A DNA stretch of 64,000 bases from ZC4RG29 sp036563875 (GCA_036563875.1 DATCLO010000160.1:1-64000); one strand, 5' to 3'; shown: positions 15,264 through 25,648, counted from the first letter of the stretch. Notes: generated from the sequence alone by a model not told the origin. Made by a program: numbers and translations.

Positions 15264-17636
15264 ATGACTGATTATACTCAATTTGAAAAAGTTCCTTACC
15301 GCTCCGTTTTTGGACTCAAACGCCTCGTTGAATTCTGGGAGAAAAAACTCAGCGAAGGGCCGAAAGTGGCATGGACAAACGAACTCCTCGAAAGGATTTC
15401 CAACTCCCCTCTGAAGGAACCCCTTGAGGACGGGATTCCAGCCGGGTATCAGGACCTGGTGGAATTCATGCTGGGCGCCGCATTCCCCTACTCCATGGGT
15501 AGCGCCGACCTGGCTGCTGCCGTGGTTCCTTTTGCCCGAGAACCTTTTTACAGCACCCCCGCCTTTAGAGACCTCCTGGGCGGACGGAATCTCGAGGAAG
15601 ACATCTGCATCAACGTGCCCGGCGGAAAGTATGCCGTTGCGGCTACCCTCCAGGCAAGCCTGCAAATCCTGAAGAAGTTCTATAAGCCGGACCTGGACTT
15701 TGACCGTCCGATGCTGATTACCATCACGGATCAGGAGTCGGGACTGGAAAAAGTCTATAAAATTCAGGTCGACAACCGTTTCTGCGATATCATAGCCAAA
15801 CGGGAGCCGGATCCTATCGATCCGCATGTGCTCAAATTCCTGACTGAAAAAATATACGACCTCGATCTTCTGCTGCAGTATATACGCCCTGACAACTTTG
15901 AGTTCCACGGTTTCCTCATCATGCGACTGACGGATGTCACGCAGGAGGAGATGCTGTCGGCCATTAAATATGAACTCATTGCCAAAGACTCCATTGGCAA
16001 TCCTGAAATATTCCGTTCCATTCAACAAAAGCTGCGCTCGATCATGGAGCAGCCCGACCTGAGAGTTGGGCTCGCCTACTTCGATCCGAATAACAATCTC
16101 GTGCTGAACAACAGCTCAACCGACTGCTGGAAGAGCGTGACAGGTTATACACCCGGTGGGTGCGACTACGCTGGTTCTGTGTATGAGAGAAGCTGGGTAG
16201 AGAAGCGATGTATTGCCATTGACGATGTTGCTTCCTATCCATACAGGTCACGCGTGGAAGACGGTCTCCTTGTCGCGGGTGTCCGGAGCGTTTTGCTTTC
16301 ACCACTGGTAGACGGCGATGAGACCATCGGACTGCTTGAACTTTCATCGCCGCGTCCCGGCATGTTGACCGCTACGAGCGCAACGAAACTGGAAAATGCA
16401 CTACCCATGTTCACCGTAGCGGTGAAGCGCGCAAAGGCAGAAATGGAAACGGGTATTCGCGCGCTCATTCAGGAAGAATGCACAGCGATACACCCTTCCG
16501 TGCAATGGCGTTTCTTCCAGGCGGGACTGCGTTTGTTGAATCAACGGCGGACTGATCCCACCGCACGCCTGGAGGAGATCGTGTTCAACAACGTTTATCC
16601 GTTCTTCGGGATGATCGATATTCGAAATTCTTCCCGTGAGCGGAACAATGCAATTCAACTCGATCTCCAGGAAAACCTCCAAATGGCCGCCACGGTTCTG
16701 GGTCATCTTTCCAGTAAGGCAAGTTTGCCCCTGCTCGACGAGCTGATCTTCCGGATTGGAAAGCACCTGGCGCTGTGCAAGGGCAATCTTTCTTCAGGTG
16801 ATGAAGTGCGAATACTGGAATTCCTCAAGGGAGAAATCCACCCGGTGCTGGACCACTTCGCTGAAGACGAAACACTGGGCAAGTGGATACAGGATTATAA
16901 GGCACAACTCGACCCTAAATTCGGAGTTGTTTACAAGCGCCGTGGGGCGTTTGAAGACAGCCTGAACAAGATCAATTCATTCGTGGCGAGCATCATCGAC
17001 CAGGCAGAGGAAAGCGCGCAACGAATGTTCCCACACTATTTTGAAAAGTATAAGACGGATGGTGTCGAGTTCACGCTTTACCTGGGTGATTCGCTTGTGC
17101 AGGACAGAAAGTTTAATGAGTTCTATCTTCGCAACTTCAGACTTTGGCAATTGATCCTGATGTGTTCAGTGGAACAGCAAATCGGCCTGATACGACCTGA
17201 GCTGAAGACGCCGCTGGACATTACGCAACTTATCCTCGTTCACGATCAACCAGTAACCATTCGCTTCCGTCCCGATGAAAGACGCTTTGACGTTGACGGC
17301 GCGTATGATATTCGCTATGAGATTATCAAGAAGCGGATCGACAAGGCGCGGATCAAGGACGAAAAAGATGAAATGCAACGACTCACCCAGCCCGGCAAGA
17401 TTGCGATCGTATACAGCCAGCCAAAGATGGCACAGGAGTACAAAGAGTATTTCAGCCACCTGCGCAGCAAGAACCTGATCACGGGCGAAGTAGAAGATCT
17501 CGAGCTCGAGGAACTGCCGGGAGCCATCGGCCTGCGTGCGCTGCGCATTACCGTTGCACAGCCTCAGGCTCCCAGAAATATCCGGTCAGAAAAGGAACTG
17601 CTCAAAGATATTGAGCACGCAGTGGAGCTCAATTGA
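15264..17636 (+). CDS. Large GAF-domain protein
   Basis: 790 residues from the ATG at 15264 ('MTDYTQFEKVPYRSVFGLKR'). The open frame reaches 53 codons further upstream, but that part looks non-coding. A GAF-like ligand-binding domain lies at about residues 260-390: 'RVGLAYFDPNNNLVL', 'KRCIAIDDVASYPYRS', 'SVLLSPLVDGDETIGLLELS'. The flanking regions are helical and match no domain I know. There is no kinase, cyclase, HD or GGDEF motif, so an output activity is not visible. No signal peptide, so cytoplasmic. Similar-sized GAF proteins occur across Bacteroidota without known function. It may be a signalling scaffold; this is inference. Confidence 0.8.
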   Translation: MTDYTQFEKVPYRSVFGLKRLVEFWEKKLSEGPKVAWTNELLERISNSPLKEPLEDGIPAGYQDLVEFMLGAAFPYSMGSADLAAAVVPFAREPFYSTPAFRDLLGGRNLEEDICINVPGGKYAVAATLQASLQILKKFYKPDLDFDRPMLITITDQESGLEKVYKIQVDNRFCDIIAKREPDPIDPHVLKFLTEKIYDLDLLLQYIRPDNFEFHGFLIMRLTDVTQEEMLSAIKYELIAKDSIGNPEIFRSIQQKLRSIMEQPDLRVGLAYFDPNNNLVLNNSSTDCWKSVTGYTPGGCDYAGSVYERSWVEKRCIAIDDVASYPYRSRVEDGLLVAGVRSVLLSPLVDGDETIGLLELSSPRPGMLTATSATKLENALPMFTVAVKRAKAEMETGIRALIQEECTAIHPSVQWRFFQAGLRLLNQRRTDPTARLEEIVFNNVYPFFGMIDIRNSSRERNNAIQLDLQENLQMAATVLGHLSSKASLPLLDELIFRIGKHLALCKGNLSSGDEVRILEFLKGEIHPVLDHFAEDETLGKWIQDYKAQLDPKFGVVYKRRGAFEDSLNKINSFVASIIDQAEESAQRMFPHYFEKYKTDGVEFTLYLGDSLVQDRKFNEFYLRNFRLWQLILMCSVEQQIGLIRPELKTPLDITQLILVHDQPVTIRFRPDERRFDVDGAYDIRYEIIKKRIDKARIKDEKDEMQRLTQPGKIAIVYSQPKMAQEYKEYFSHLRSKNLITGEVEDLELEELPGAIGLRALRITVAQPQAPRNIRSEKELLKDIEHAVELN

Positions 17637-17647
17637 TCGCCTATTGA

Positions 17648-19171
17648 TTAAAGTTTACTATTGCTTACAAAAGCGATCTTCTTGCTATCGGGTGACCAGC
17701 TTGGCACGTTGATCGTTCCCTGCCCTCCGTAGATGTAGGCAATCGTTTTGGGCACACCGCCGCTCGCCGGCATCAACCGCAGATACACGTGCTTGTAAAA
17801 GGGGTGGTCATTTGGGTTGATGTCTTTCGGAAACGACAGATACAAGATCCATTTTCCGTCAGGGGAGAAGTGCGGAAACCAATCGTTGTATTCGTCGAAG
17901 GTCACTTGCTCTTCATCACTACCGTCGGCTTTCATCCGCCAAATTTTCATGGTACCGGTGCGTACCGAATTGAAGTAGATGTATTTTCCATCGGGACTGT
18001 ATTCGGGACCATCGTCCAGTGTCGCAGTCTCCGTTAACGGCGTTTCCTTTTTCGTCGCGATGTCGACAGCCCAAATGTTGTACTGGTTGTTTCGCTGGCC
18101 TGTAAAGATCAGGCGCTTCCCGTCCGGCGACCATCCATGCAGGTATGAGTGGCCTGCTGATTCATCGGTGATCTTCGTCGGATTATCCGAACCTTCCACG
18201 GGAAGAATGAAGATCGTTGACGTTCGTTTCTCACCGACGTGATGGCTGATGCCAAGCATTTTGCCATCGAAGGAGAGCACGTGGTCGTTGTTGTTCTGAT
18301 TGGCAAAGCCAGTATTCAGTTTCGTGATTTTTCCGGTCGCTAGTTCGTACTTGTACAGAAGGCCCTGAGCGTTGTAGATGAGGTATTTGTTGTCAGGTGT
18401 CCAGTTGGGAGCCTGAAGCGATATCGATTCGCTGTGCAGGACCCTGCGCACGCCGGTTTCGATGTCCATGACTTCGATGTGGCTGCCGATGTAGTCGCGG
18501 TAAGGCACAAAGTTTTTATCCGCAGGAATGATGATACGCACGTTCCGGAAGATCGCCTTCTCGATGACGTCCTCCACGTGTGAGCAGATGAAAAGTCCCG
18601 CATACACCTCTTCATTGAGCTCAACTTCTTTGGTGACGGACTTGTAATCCTGTCCGAACGTTGCAGCAGAAAAAGTAAATGTATTTCCGCTTCGTTCGAG
18701 CTGGATATGCGTAGGATGATAAACCGAGAGCTCAACTTGGTCGGTAATGCCACCCTTCTGGCTTCGGTACTGAAGGCTTGTAAGAATATCACCGTGAACA
18801 CAGGCATCGGCATACCTGGAGTCGGTAGATAAATCATCTCTTGCGATAATGCCAATCTTGCGGTGATCGGCTGTGCCTTCGCCGATAAACTCGACGGTGG
18901 CTTGTATGATGAAATCGCCCTTGATCTTCTTCCACAGGAAATGAAACTGATCGGCATTTGCCCACATGTTGATTCCTGCGCCGGTCACTTCATAACTCTG
19001 ATCTTCCGGATGGTATACGGCAGAGCCTTTCAACTTAGGATTGCCCACATCCTCGTGATGATCGAAAACTCCGATGGGCTGAAGCTGCGCGAAAAGGGCA
19101 AAGGGGGCTGACAGAAGGCAGATGACGACAATCCCTTTACGGATGGTCGAGGGCGTTACATGCGTGTCCAT
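17648..19171 (-). CDS. TolB-like propeller protein with N-terminal lectin-like domain
   Basis: 507 residues with a signal peptide ('IVVICLLSAPFALFAQ'). Residues about 30-215 look like a concanavalin-type beta sandwich (DUF1349-like: 'FHFLWKKIKGDFIIQATV', 'IGIIARDDLSTDSRYADA'). Residues about 225-507 contain WD40-like PD40 repeats with the signature 'WSPDGKRLIFTG', 'YSPDGKYIYFNS', 'FSPDGKWILYLS' and 'WSPDSKKIAFVS'. Its position directly after SusD on the same strand suggests a surface or periplasmic glycan-binding accessory for the locus. A terminator-like stem separates it from susD, so it may be expressed at a different level. Function by architecture only. Confidence 0.8.
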   Translation of the reverse strand: MDTHVTPSTIRKGIVVICLLSAPFALFAQLQPIGVFDHHEDVGNPKLKGSAVYHPEDQSYEVTGAGINMWANADQFHFLWKKIKGDFIIQATVEFIGEGTADHRKIGIIARDDLSTDSRYADACVHGDILTSLQYRSQKGGITDQVELSVYHPTHIQLERSGNTFTFSAATFGQDYKSVTKEVELNEEVYAGLFICSHVEDVIEKAIFRNVRIIIPADKNFVPYRDYIGSHIEVMDIETGVRRVLHSESISLQAPNWTPDNKYLIYNAQGLLYKYELATGKITKLNTGFANQNNNDHVLSFDGKMLGISHHVGEKRTSTIFILPVEGSDNPTKITDESAGHSYLHGWSPDGKRLIFTGQRNNQYNIWAVDIATKKETPLTETATLDDGPEYSPDGKYIYFNSVRTGTMKIWRMKADGSDEEQVTFDEYNDWFPHFSPDGKWILYLSFPKDINPNDHPFYKHVYLRLMPASGGVPKTIAYIYGGQGTINVPSWSPDSKKIAFVSNSKL

Positions 19172-19254
19172 GGTTTGCGGGGGTTAGGGGCGGTTTGGGG
19201 GCATCAACATACCACGGCAGGGACGGTCCCCAAAGCGGTATGGGATAGAAGGTT

Positions 19255-19291
19255 AAAACAACATAGCCCCCGGCAATTGCCGGAGGCTATG
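19255..19291 (-). terminator. Terminator-like stem after susD
   Basis: CATAGCC, then a perfect 14-base palindrome (CCGGCAATTGCCGG), then GGCTATG form a near-complete stem with one mismatch. On the minus strand it is followed by TTGTTTT. It lies about 27 bases past the SusD stop. The T tract is interrupted by one G, so it may be a partial terminator allowing reduced read-through to the propeller gene. Confidence 0.7.
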
Positions 19292-19317
19292 GAGAGGGAA
19301 TCGACTGAAATCAGGTA

Positions 19318-20985
19318 TTAGTATCCCGGATTCTGAGGGAAATCCTTGTTGGCGTTGAGGTTGAGGGCCTCCTGAGGAATCGGCCGCAGTATTTTGTTCT
19401 GACCGTCAATACCCTTGAACGGATCAGGAATGTTGCGCACGTCTTTGTTGTACTGCATCACGCGTTCGACGAGCTTGCCTGTACGCTTCAGGTCGAACCA
19501 CCGATGAAATTCGCCGATCAGTTCCCGAGCGCGTTCGTCGAGGATTTCATCCATTGTAACCTGATCGGGTGATGTGAGTACCAGCGTTCCTGGTGTAGCT
19601 TCCGCACGCTCCTTGACGGCATTCAGGCGATCCATGGCGAGTTGTGCGTTGCCCGACTGGAAGTATGCCTCAGCAGCGATGAGGTAAGTTTCCGCCAGGC
19701 GCGCCAGATAAACATCGCGAGCGCTTGTACCTTCTCCGAATACTCCCGGCCTCGGATCATCAAATTTCCGAACATCGGGCAGCATGTTGTCAAAGTACTG
19801 TATCGGTTGCTCCCAACGGTTCACAATCGGATCGCCCGGTGCTGAGATTACTTCATAGGGGAGGATGTCGGTCTCTGCGCGGTTGACCGGGTCAGCAGCG
19901 CGCCAGGCTGTTGTGTCGGCAAGTTGCCATTTGTGCGGGAAGTAACGCAGGATCTTTAATGAAGACTTGTCGGCGACATCGTAGAAGTCATAATAGCGAG
20001 CGTAGATCACTGTCATGAATGAACCTTCCCAGCGCAGATCGTTTTCATTGAACAATTCGTGAACGTAGGCCGAAGGAATCAGGCTGTAGGAACGCCACGG
20101 ATAACCCTGCTGCAGACCTTCTCCTCCGTGATACGGACCAAAATACGAAGCTTGGATGCTTCCCGGAATGTCTTTGTCAAGGTCAAGCGAAGCCGGGTCG
20201 TATTGAATTGAAAATAACACTTCGGAATTCTTTTCGTTGCCAGGCCAGAAAAGATCGTGAAACGACACAGTCTTCAGATCATATCCGTTGATCGCTTCAT
20301 CTGCATATTGCGCCGCCTTCGAAAAATCATCTGTCGCAGCAAACGATTCATAGCCACGGGTAAGGTGGACCTTGGCGAGGTAATGGCGGATGGCACGCTT
20401 GGAAATGTGACCGAAGTCCGGAGACTCTTCCACAAGGCTTAGTGCTTCATTGAGCTCGCTGATGATGAACGAGTATATGGTTTGGGCGCTTTCACGTGTG
20501 AATTCCGTCTGGGGTGTTGTGATCGCCTCTGTTACCAGAGGAACGCCGCCGAATGACTGTACCAAAAGGAAGTAATAGTAGGCACGCAGAAACTTGATCT
20601 CACCAGTATGGACGGGCACTGTGCTTACTTGCTCCGTCTTGTCGCTATAGTAGATTCCGACATTGCATAACTGTATGGCGTTGTAAAGCGTGCGATAGAA
20701 TGTCGCCACTGCTCCTTCGCTTGAGGACAGGGTCTTGTAGGTCGTTAGCCCGGTAGGTCCGGTACCACGACCGTCAACGTACATGTCTGTCCCCGACATG
20801 AACATCCATGGCTCACTGTATACGTCGCGCAACGTTGAGTACGTCGCGTTTACCAGGTTCTTGAACCCGGATTCGGTGGCATACAATTCATCAGCAAGCA
20901 CATCAGTCTTGTTGACTTCATCGAGGTAGTCGTCGCAGTTCGACAGGATCAGGAGGCTGAATACTGCGAAAATTATCTTTTTCAT
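19318..20985 (-). CDS. SusD/RagB family outer-membrane glycan-binding lipoprotein
   Basis: 555 residues. Lipobox at Cys17 ('LLILSNCDDYLDEVNKTD'). The SusD N-terminal region ('YSTLRDVYSEPWMFMSG', 'IKFLRAYYYFLLVQSFGGVP') and C-terminal region ('DVYLARLAETYLIAAEAY', 'DERARELIGEFHRWFDLKRT', 'ILRPIPQEALNLN') are both intact. SusD proteins sit on the cell surface as a lid on the SusC transporter and bind oligosaccharides. It starts 18 bases after the SusC stop, the usual pairing. The neighbouring lyase suggests pectin-derived oligosaccharides as ligand; this is inference. Confidence 0.95.
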   Translation of the reverse strand: MKKIIFAVFSLLILSNCDDYLDEVNKTDVLADELYATESGFKNLVNATYSTLRDVYSEPWMFMSGTDMYVDGRGTGPTGLTTYKTLSSSEGAVATFYRTLYNAIQLCNVGIYYSDKTEQVSTVPVHTGEIKFLRAYYYFLLVQSFGGVPLVTEAITTPQTEFTRESAQTIYSFIISELNEALSLVEESPDFGHISKRAIRHYLAKVHLTRGYESFAATDDFSKAAQYADEAINGYDLKTVSFHDLFWPGNEKNSEVLFSIQYDPASLDLDKDIPGSIQASYFGPYHGGEGLQQGYPWRSYSLIPSAYVHELFNENDLRWEGSFMTVIYARYYDFYDVADKSSLKILRYFPHKWQLADTTAWRAADPVNRAETDILPYEVISAPGDPIVNRWEQPIQYFDNMLPDVRKFDDPRPGVFGEGTSARDVYLARLAETYLIAAEAYFQSGNAQLAMDRLNAVKERAEATPGTLVLTSPDQVTMDEILDERARELIGEFHRWFDLKRTGKLVERVMQYNKDVRNIPDPFKGIDGQNKILRPIPQEALNLNANKDFPQNPGY

Positions 20986-21003
20986 TGCTTCTCGATTTAG
21001 GAG

Positions 21004-24000
21004 TTAGAACTTCAGATTTACACCGAACTGATACGTGATTGAACTTAGCCCTCCATTACTGAGGCTGGCATCGGCCCATTCCGGATCGAATCCGTCATAG
21101 TCGGTGAACACGAATGGATTGAGAATGTTGGCGTATACCCTCAGACTCCGTATTCCGATCTGACTGACCAGTGCAGAAGGGAAGGTGTAACCGAGCGTTA
21201 TGTTCTTGATCTTCGTGAAGCTTGCATCACGATAATATCCGACTTGCGAATTCCTCCAGTAGATGCCTGCGTTCTTCGGTTGCGGATAAAAGTTGACGTG
21301 GCGTGTCGGTGTGACAGGGTTTTCCTGCATGTACCAGTCGATGTTAAGCTTGGCCCTTCCCCTGTCTTCGTGATTTGTGTACTCAGCGTGGAAGGGACTG
21401 TACACAAAGACACCCTGGCGCGTGATCAAGGATGCGCTCAGATCGAAGTTCCGGAACGTTATCGTGGTTGTGAAGCCTCCGGTCCAGTCTGGAAGTTTCG
21501 AACCCAGCATTCGTTTATCGTCTTCATTGATGATGCCGTTGTTGTCGAAATCGACAACACGACCCTGCCCTTCAGACTGACCATATGCGGTAGCCAGATC
21601 CGTTTCATCCGCCTGCCATACACCATCCATTACCCAGTTGTAGTAACTGTTCAAAGGATAGCCAACCCGAATCAGATCGTCTGCAGAATAGCCATCGTTT
21701 GCGTCTTTGTAGATTTCGTTTGTGTCCTCATACAGTGCGGTGACCTCGTTGTTGTTTTTCGAGAAGTTGAACGAGGTTGTCCAGGTCACTGCATCGGTGG
21801 AAATATTTATCGTGGTGAGGCTGATTTCAAAACCTTTGTTGGTCACTTCGCCGATATTCTGAAATACCGTCCCGTATCCTGTTTCAAGAGGCAGTTGCCG
21901 TTCGATGATGAGGTCTTTGGATACTTTATTGTATACATCGAACGTTCCGATTACTCTTGATTGGAGCAGCGCGAAGTCCAAACCGAAGTCCAGCTCGCTG
22001 GTGCGTTCCCATGTGAGGTTTGAATTCGCGATACCATCAACACGTATGCCGTTGGCGCTGCTGCCACCAAAATCGTAGAATACGCCGGTCCCTGCTGTGG
22101 CGAGCGTTGCATAAGGATCTACCACCTTGTTACCCGTAAAACCATAGCTGACACGTAGCTTCAGCTCGTCAAGGAATGACGCGTTGTCCAGGAAAGATTC
22201 TTCCGACACACGCCATCCAATGGCAGCCGAGGGGAAGCTTGCCCACTTGTTGCCTTCAGCAAGCACGGACGCACCGTCCCAGCGATTGGACAAGGTCACG
22301 AGATACTTGTCCATGAAAGAGTAGTTCAGACGTAACGCGTATGAGAGAATAGTTTCCCTGGTGTAGCCACCAGCGACTTGCAAGGTGGACAAATCACCAC
22401 CGGATCCTACATTGTAAAAACTCTTGGCACTCATGTCCATTCTATCCTGTGCGACATAGCTGAAATCGCGCCGGAACATGTTCATGGCGAAAAGTCCCAT
22501 GAAGTTGAACGAGTGATCTTGAACTTGTTTGTTTACAGACACCTGGTTGTCCCAAACGTAGGAGAAGTCTTCCGTGTCCGTCATTTCGCCGCGAGGCTGT
22601 CCCCCTACTCTTCCTTCAGAATCGGTGCCAAGGAAGACTCCTTCGCGACGGAAGCGATAGCGCGGCGCGAACGTCGACCTGAGTGCCAGCCATGATACGG
22701 GAGCATATTGCAGGTAGACGTTACCTATTGCGTTGAAGGTCTTTGTCTCCTGATTGGCGTTGGCCATGTCCACCAGCGGATTGACAGAACTCGTGAAGTT
22801 GATGTGATACTGGTTTGTCGTGCCATCGACGAGGTCTTTCCCGGGTTGAATGATGATCTCACCATCTTCCGTGTTGTAAGGACTCATGAGGGGGTTCATC
22901 CTGAATGCATTAACCATGGCGTTGGGTGCGCCTTCCTGGAGGTCAATAAGCGCCAGGTTCAGGTTGATGCCCCCCGACCACTTGTCATTGATCTGGTGAT
23001 TGATACTTGTCTTGAAGTTGTATCGCTTATATTTTTCGCGGATCACATTGCCTTCTTCTTCCTGATAGCCAACTCCAAAATTGTAGCCCATCTTTTCACC
23101 TGACCCTGACAGCGATATCCAATGGTTTGCCTGCTGTCCGTCGCGTGTTACGAGCGATGGCCAGTCGGTAAAGTCATTCTCGTCAAGACGGCGTTGCATT
23201 TCTTCACTGTCGACATTGAATCCCGGGTCGTTGGGGACGGGATTTCCGCGGGTGATAGCTTCGCTGATGTAAGCATCCTGACGCCAGTTCATCCAGGTAT
23301 CGCCATCCATGAACTCGGGAAGTCGCGCTACTTTTCGCACGCCGTAATAACCGTCATACGATATGACAGCCCGATCGCGAACACTGGAGCCTTGCTTCGT
23401 TGTCACGAGCACTACACCGTAAGCGCCGCGAGATCCGTATATCGCTGTTGAGGATGCGTCCTTAAGGATATCGATACGTTCAATGTCCTGAGGGTTGAGG
23501 AATTCAATGCCATCGGTGATCACGCCGTCTACAACGTAGAGAGGACGTCCACCTTCAATGGATTGCTGACCGCGTATCTGAACGTTAAAGCCTGATCCTG
23601 CACGACCCGATGCATTGGAAATGTCGACGCCGGCAACTTGTCCCTGCATTGCCTCGAGCGGATTGAGCGCACCGCGCTGAACGAGTGCGTCATTATCAAT
23701 GACCGCAACTGATCCCGTGAGGTCTTTCTTCTCAATGGTACCGTAGCCCACAACCACAACTTCCGACAACTGCTGCGCGTCCTGGGTGAGCGCAATGTCG
23801 ATGACCGAACGAGAGTTGATGGGTACTTCCTGTGTCGTGTATCCGATGAAGGAGAAGACGAGTACAGAGTTTTCATCTGGTGCGTTCAACGAATAGCGGC
23901 CATCGCTGTCAGACGTTGTACCTGTACTGGTTCCCTTGACGAGCACGTTAACGCCGGGAATCGGATTGCCGTCAGCAGCGTCTGTAATCCGGCCTGAAAC

Positions 24001-24483
24001 CTGGAACACGGGAACGGTTCGCAGATTCGCTTGACGGCGCGGAATAATAAGATTCAGATTCTCGGTGGAAGGAGTTGCACGTAATGGTTGCAGGACACCC
24101 TGATCAGGGCCCGCGGAGGCTTTCAACTTACCAGAAACGCCAGGTTCAATGAGGTAAAAGCGATCGCCGAGCTTCCTGTAGACCAGATTCAGCGGCGTCA
24201 GGAGATTGTCCAGGGCTTCTTCAACAGAAGCGGCCTCCAGATCCTTTGCTGGCACCGACTTATTCTCGACCACATGATCGAGGTAGCCGAAGCGCACGTT
24301 GAATTTTGCCTCCAGCTCCTTAAGCATTCGCTTCAGCGATTTTTGCGCTACCGTCGGCGAAGTGGGACCATCCACGGCATAGGCCTTTGCGTCGGCCCAC
24401 TCCTGGGCATTGGCAGGGGTCTGCACAAAGCAAAGCAGGAGAATGGATAGCGAGTAGCTTAACCATTGTAGTAACCTTTTCAT
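21004..24483 (-). CDS. SusC/RagA family TonB-dependent transporter with STN signalling domain
   Basis: 1159 residues from the ATG at 24483, where the signal peptide starts ('LLQWLSYSLSILLLCFVQ'). An upstream in-frame start would add 16 residues and overlap fecR. Domains in order: STN (about 53-113, 'FNVRFGYLDHVVENKSVP'), carboxypeptidase-regulatory-like sandwich (about 162-236, 'GNPIPGVNVLVKGTSTGT'), plug starting 'LSEVVVVGYGTIEKKDLTG', and a long beta barrel ending 'FGVNLKF'. SusC proteins import oligosaccharides across the outer membrane using TonB energy. The STN domain is the part that signals to a FecR anti-sigma factor, and one is encoded directly upstream. Intact, with no frameshift. 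Confidence 0.95.
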   Translation of the reverse strand: MKRLLQWLSYSLSILLLCFVQTPANAQEWADAKAYAVDGPTSPTVAQKSLKRMLKELEAKFNVRFGYLDHVVENKSVPAKDLEAASVEEALDNLLTPLNLVYRKLGDRFYLIEPGVSGKLKASAGPDQGVLQPLRATPSTENLNLIIPRRQANLRTVPVFQVSGRITDAADGNPIPGVNVLVKGTSTGTTSDSDGRYSLNAPDENSVLVFSFIGYTTQEVPINSRSVIDIALTQDAQQLSEVVVVGYGTIEKKDLTGSVAVIDNDALVQRGALNPLEAMQGQVAGVDISNASGRAGSGFNVQIRGQQSIEGGRPLYVVDGVITDGIEFLNPQDIERIDILKDASSTAIYGSRGAYGVVLVTTKQGSSVRDRAVISYDGYYGVRKVARLPEFMDGDTWMNWRQDAYISEAITRGNPVPNDPGFNVDSEEMQRRLDENDFTDWPSLVTRDGQQANHWISLSGSGEKMGYNFGVGYQEEEGNVIREKYKRYNFKTSINHQINDKWSGGINLNLALIDLQEGAPNAMVNAFRMNPLMSPYNTEDGEIIIQPGKDLVDGTTNQYHINFTSSVNPLVDMANANQETKTFNAIGNVYLQYAPVSWLALRSTFAPRYRFRREGVFLGTDSEGRVGGQPRGEMTDTEDFSYVWDNQVSVNKQVQDHSFNFMGLFAMNMFRRDFSYVAQDRMDMSAKSFYNVGSGGDLSTLQVAGGYTRETILSYALRLNYSFMDKYLVTLSNRWDGASVLAEGNKWASFPSAAIGWRVSEESFLDNASFLDELKLRVSYGFTGNKVVDPYATLATAGTGVFYDFGGSSANGIRVDGIANSNLTWERTSELDFGLDFALLQSRVIGTFDVYNKVSKDLIIERQLPLETGYGTVFQNIGEVTNKGFEISLTTINISTDAVTWTTSFNFSKNNNEVTALYEDTNEIYKDANDGYSADDLIRVGYPLNSYYNWVMDGVWQADETDLATAYGQSEGQGRVVDFDNNGIINEDDKRMLGSKLPDWTGGFTTTITFRNFDLSASLITRQGVFVYSPFHAEYTNHEDRGRAKLNIDWYMQENPVTPTRHVNFYPQPKNAGIYWRNSQVGYYRDASFTKIKNITLGYTFPSALVSQIGIRSLRVYANILNPFVFTDYDGFDPEWADASLSNGGLSSITYQFGVNLKF

Positions 24484-24520
24484 AAGGGTGGGGTTTACGT
24501 GTTTAAGTTGGTTATCGTAT

Positions 24521-25549
24521 TCAATGTTCACCTCCGCCCCGCGCGGAGATTACGATCGCTTCATCACCTTTGCTGAAGTCCACTCCGTATGTTTCGGAGA
24601 GAACATACAATACTGTATCAAGATCCACTGTCGGTATCGTACCGGTGAACGTCACATCTTCCAACTCACCGACGTGGTTCACGACATCGTATCCGTAGTT
24701 GTCTTCCAGAATCTGCATGATGTCCTTCAATGTGGATTGCTGGAAGATCAGTTGATTGGAAGTCCAGGACGTGTACAGCTTTGGATTTACCTGTCGCGTA
24801 ATAAAATCATCCTGTCCTTCCGACAGCTCGGCAAGTTCTCCCGGCTCCATCGTAATGGCCTTTTCCTTCGCATCATCGCTGGTCAGTCGTACCCGACCGG
24901 TGTTGAGCACGACTTGCGTCTTCCCCCTCCTGTTCAACACATTGAATGTGGTACCTAGTACCTCCACGTTCACATTCCCGGTGTGAACGAGAAACTTCTG
25001 TGATGTTTCTGATTTCGTCACTTCAAAGAATGCCTCTCCGTTCAGCCATACTTCACGATGTTCGTCTGTGTCCCATGCAGGTGCGTAGCGGAGCGTAGAC
25101 CGGGCGTTAAGGGTAACAACGGACTGATCAGGCAGGACCAATCGCTTTCTTTCACCGTACCCGGTGTGAACCATCACGTGGTCGGCTGTTTGCATCAGGT
25201 AGAAAGCTGTCCCGGAAACCACGGCGATAAATAATGTCGCGGCCACCGCAAGCCAGCGCGGGTTTACTGCCCTAGTGGATCGTGTGGTGTTGTCCGCGAC
25301 TTCTTCGCGGATTGAAGTACGGATTCGATTAAGGATAGCTTCAGCGGGGATAGCTTCGGGCGGTGTTTTTCTGAAGTCCACAGCCAGTACCAGCTTTCTT
25401 GCCTCAAGCACCAGGTGCTTTCGGTCGGGGTGAAGGATCATCCACTGCTCCCAAAACTGGTCTGCCTCGGATGTCGGCTGCTTTACCCACGACAGGAAAA
25501 AGTCATCCTGAATAAAATCCGCAACGGTAAATTCCTCGTAGCGTCTCAT
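24521..25549 (-). CDS. FecR family anti-sigma factor
   Basis: 342 residues. A cytoplasmic N-terminal part ('FLSWVKQPTSEADQFWEQW') would bind the sigma factor. One transmembrane segment lies at about 99-118 ('WLAVAATLFIAVVSGTAFYL'). The periplasmic FecR domain (about 124-225) contains 'VLPDQSVVTLNARSTLRY' and 'VWLNGEAFFEV', and the C-terminal DUF4974-like domain has 'LIFQQSTLKDIMQILEDNYG'. FecR relays the signal from the receptor's STN domain to the sigma factor. The gene lies between the sigma gene (99 bases) and susC (38 bases), the standard order for this circuit. Confidence 0.95.
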   Translation of the reverse strand: MRRYEEFTVADFIQDDFFLSWVKQPTSEADQFWEQWMILHPDRKHLVLEARKLVLAVDFRKTPPEAIPAEAILNRIRTSIREEVADNTTRSTRAVNPRWLAVAATLFIAVVSGTAFYLMQTADHVMVHTGYGERKRLVLPDQSVVTLNARSTLRYAPAWDTDEHREVWLNGEAFFEVTKSETSQKFLVHTGNVNVEVLGTTFNVLNRRGKTQVVLNTGRVRLTSDDAKEKAITMEPGELAELSEGQDDFITRQVNPKLYTSWTSNQLIFQQSTLKDIMQILEDNYGYDVVNHVGELEDVTFTGTIPTVDLDTVLYVLSETYGVDFSKGDEAIVISARGGGEH

Positions 25550-25648
25550 GAAATGAACGGAGTAATTGATTCGTATCTATAAGGGCCGACCCATGCCCTT
25601 TTTTATCCCATGGCTGTTGGGATTTTTTTGGGAAATTTTTTCGAGGGG

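Noticed and set aside
15102..16028. Open frame of 308 codons antisense to the GAF protein gene
   Set aside because: No signal peptide or motif; the opposite strand carries a well-supported protein.
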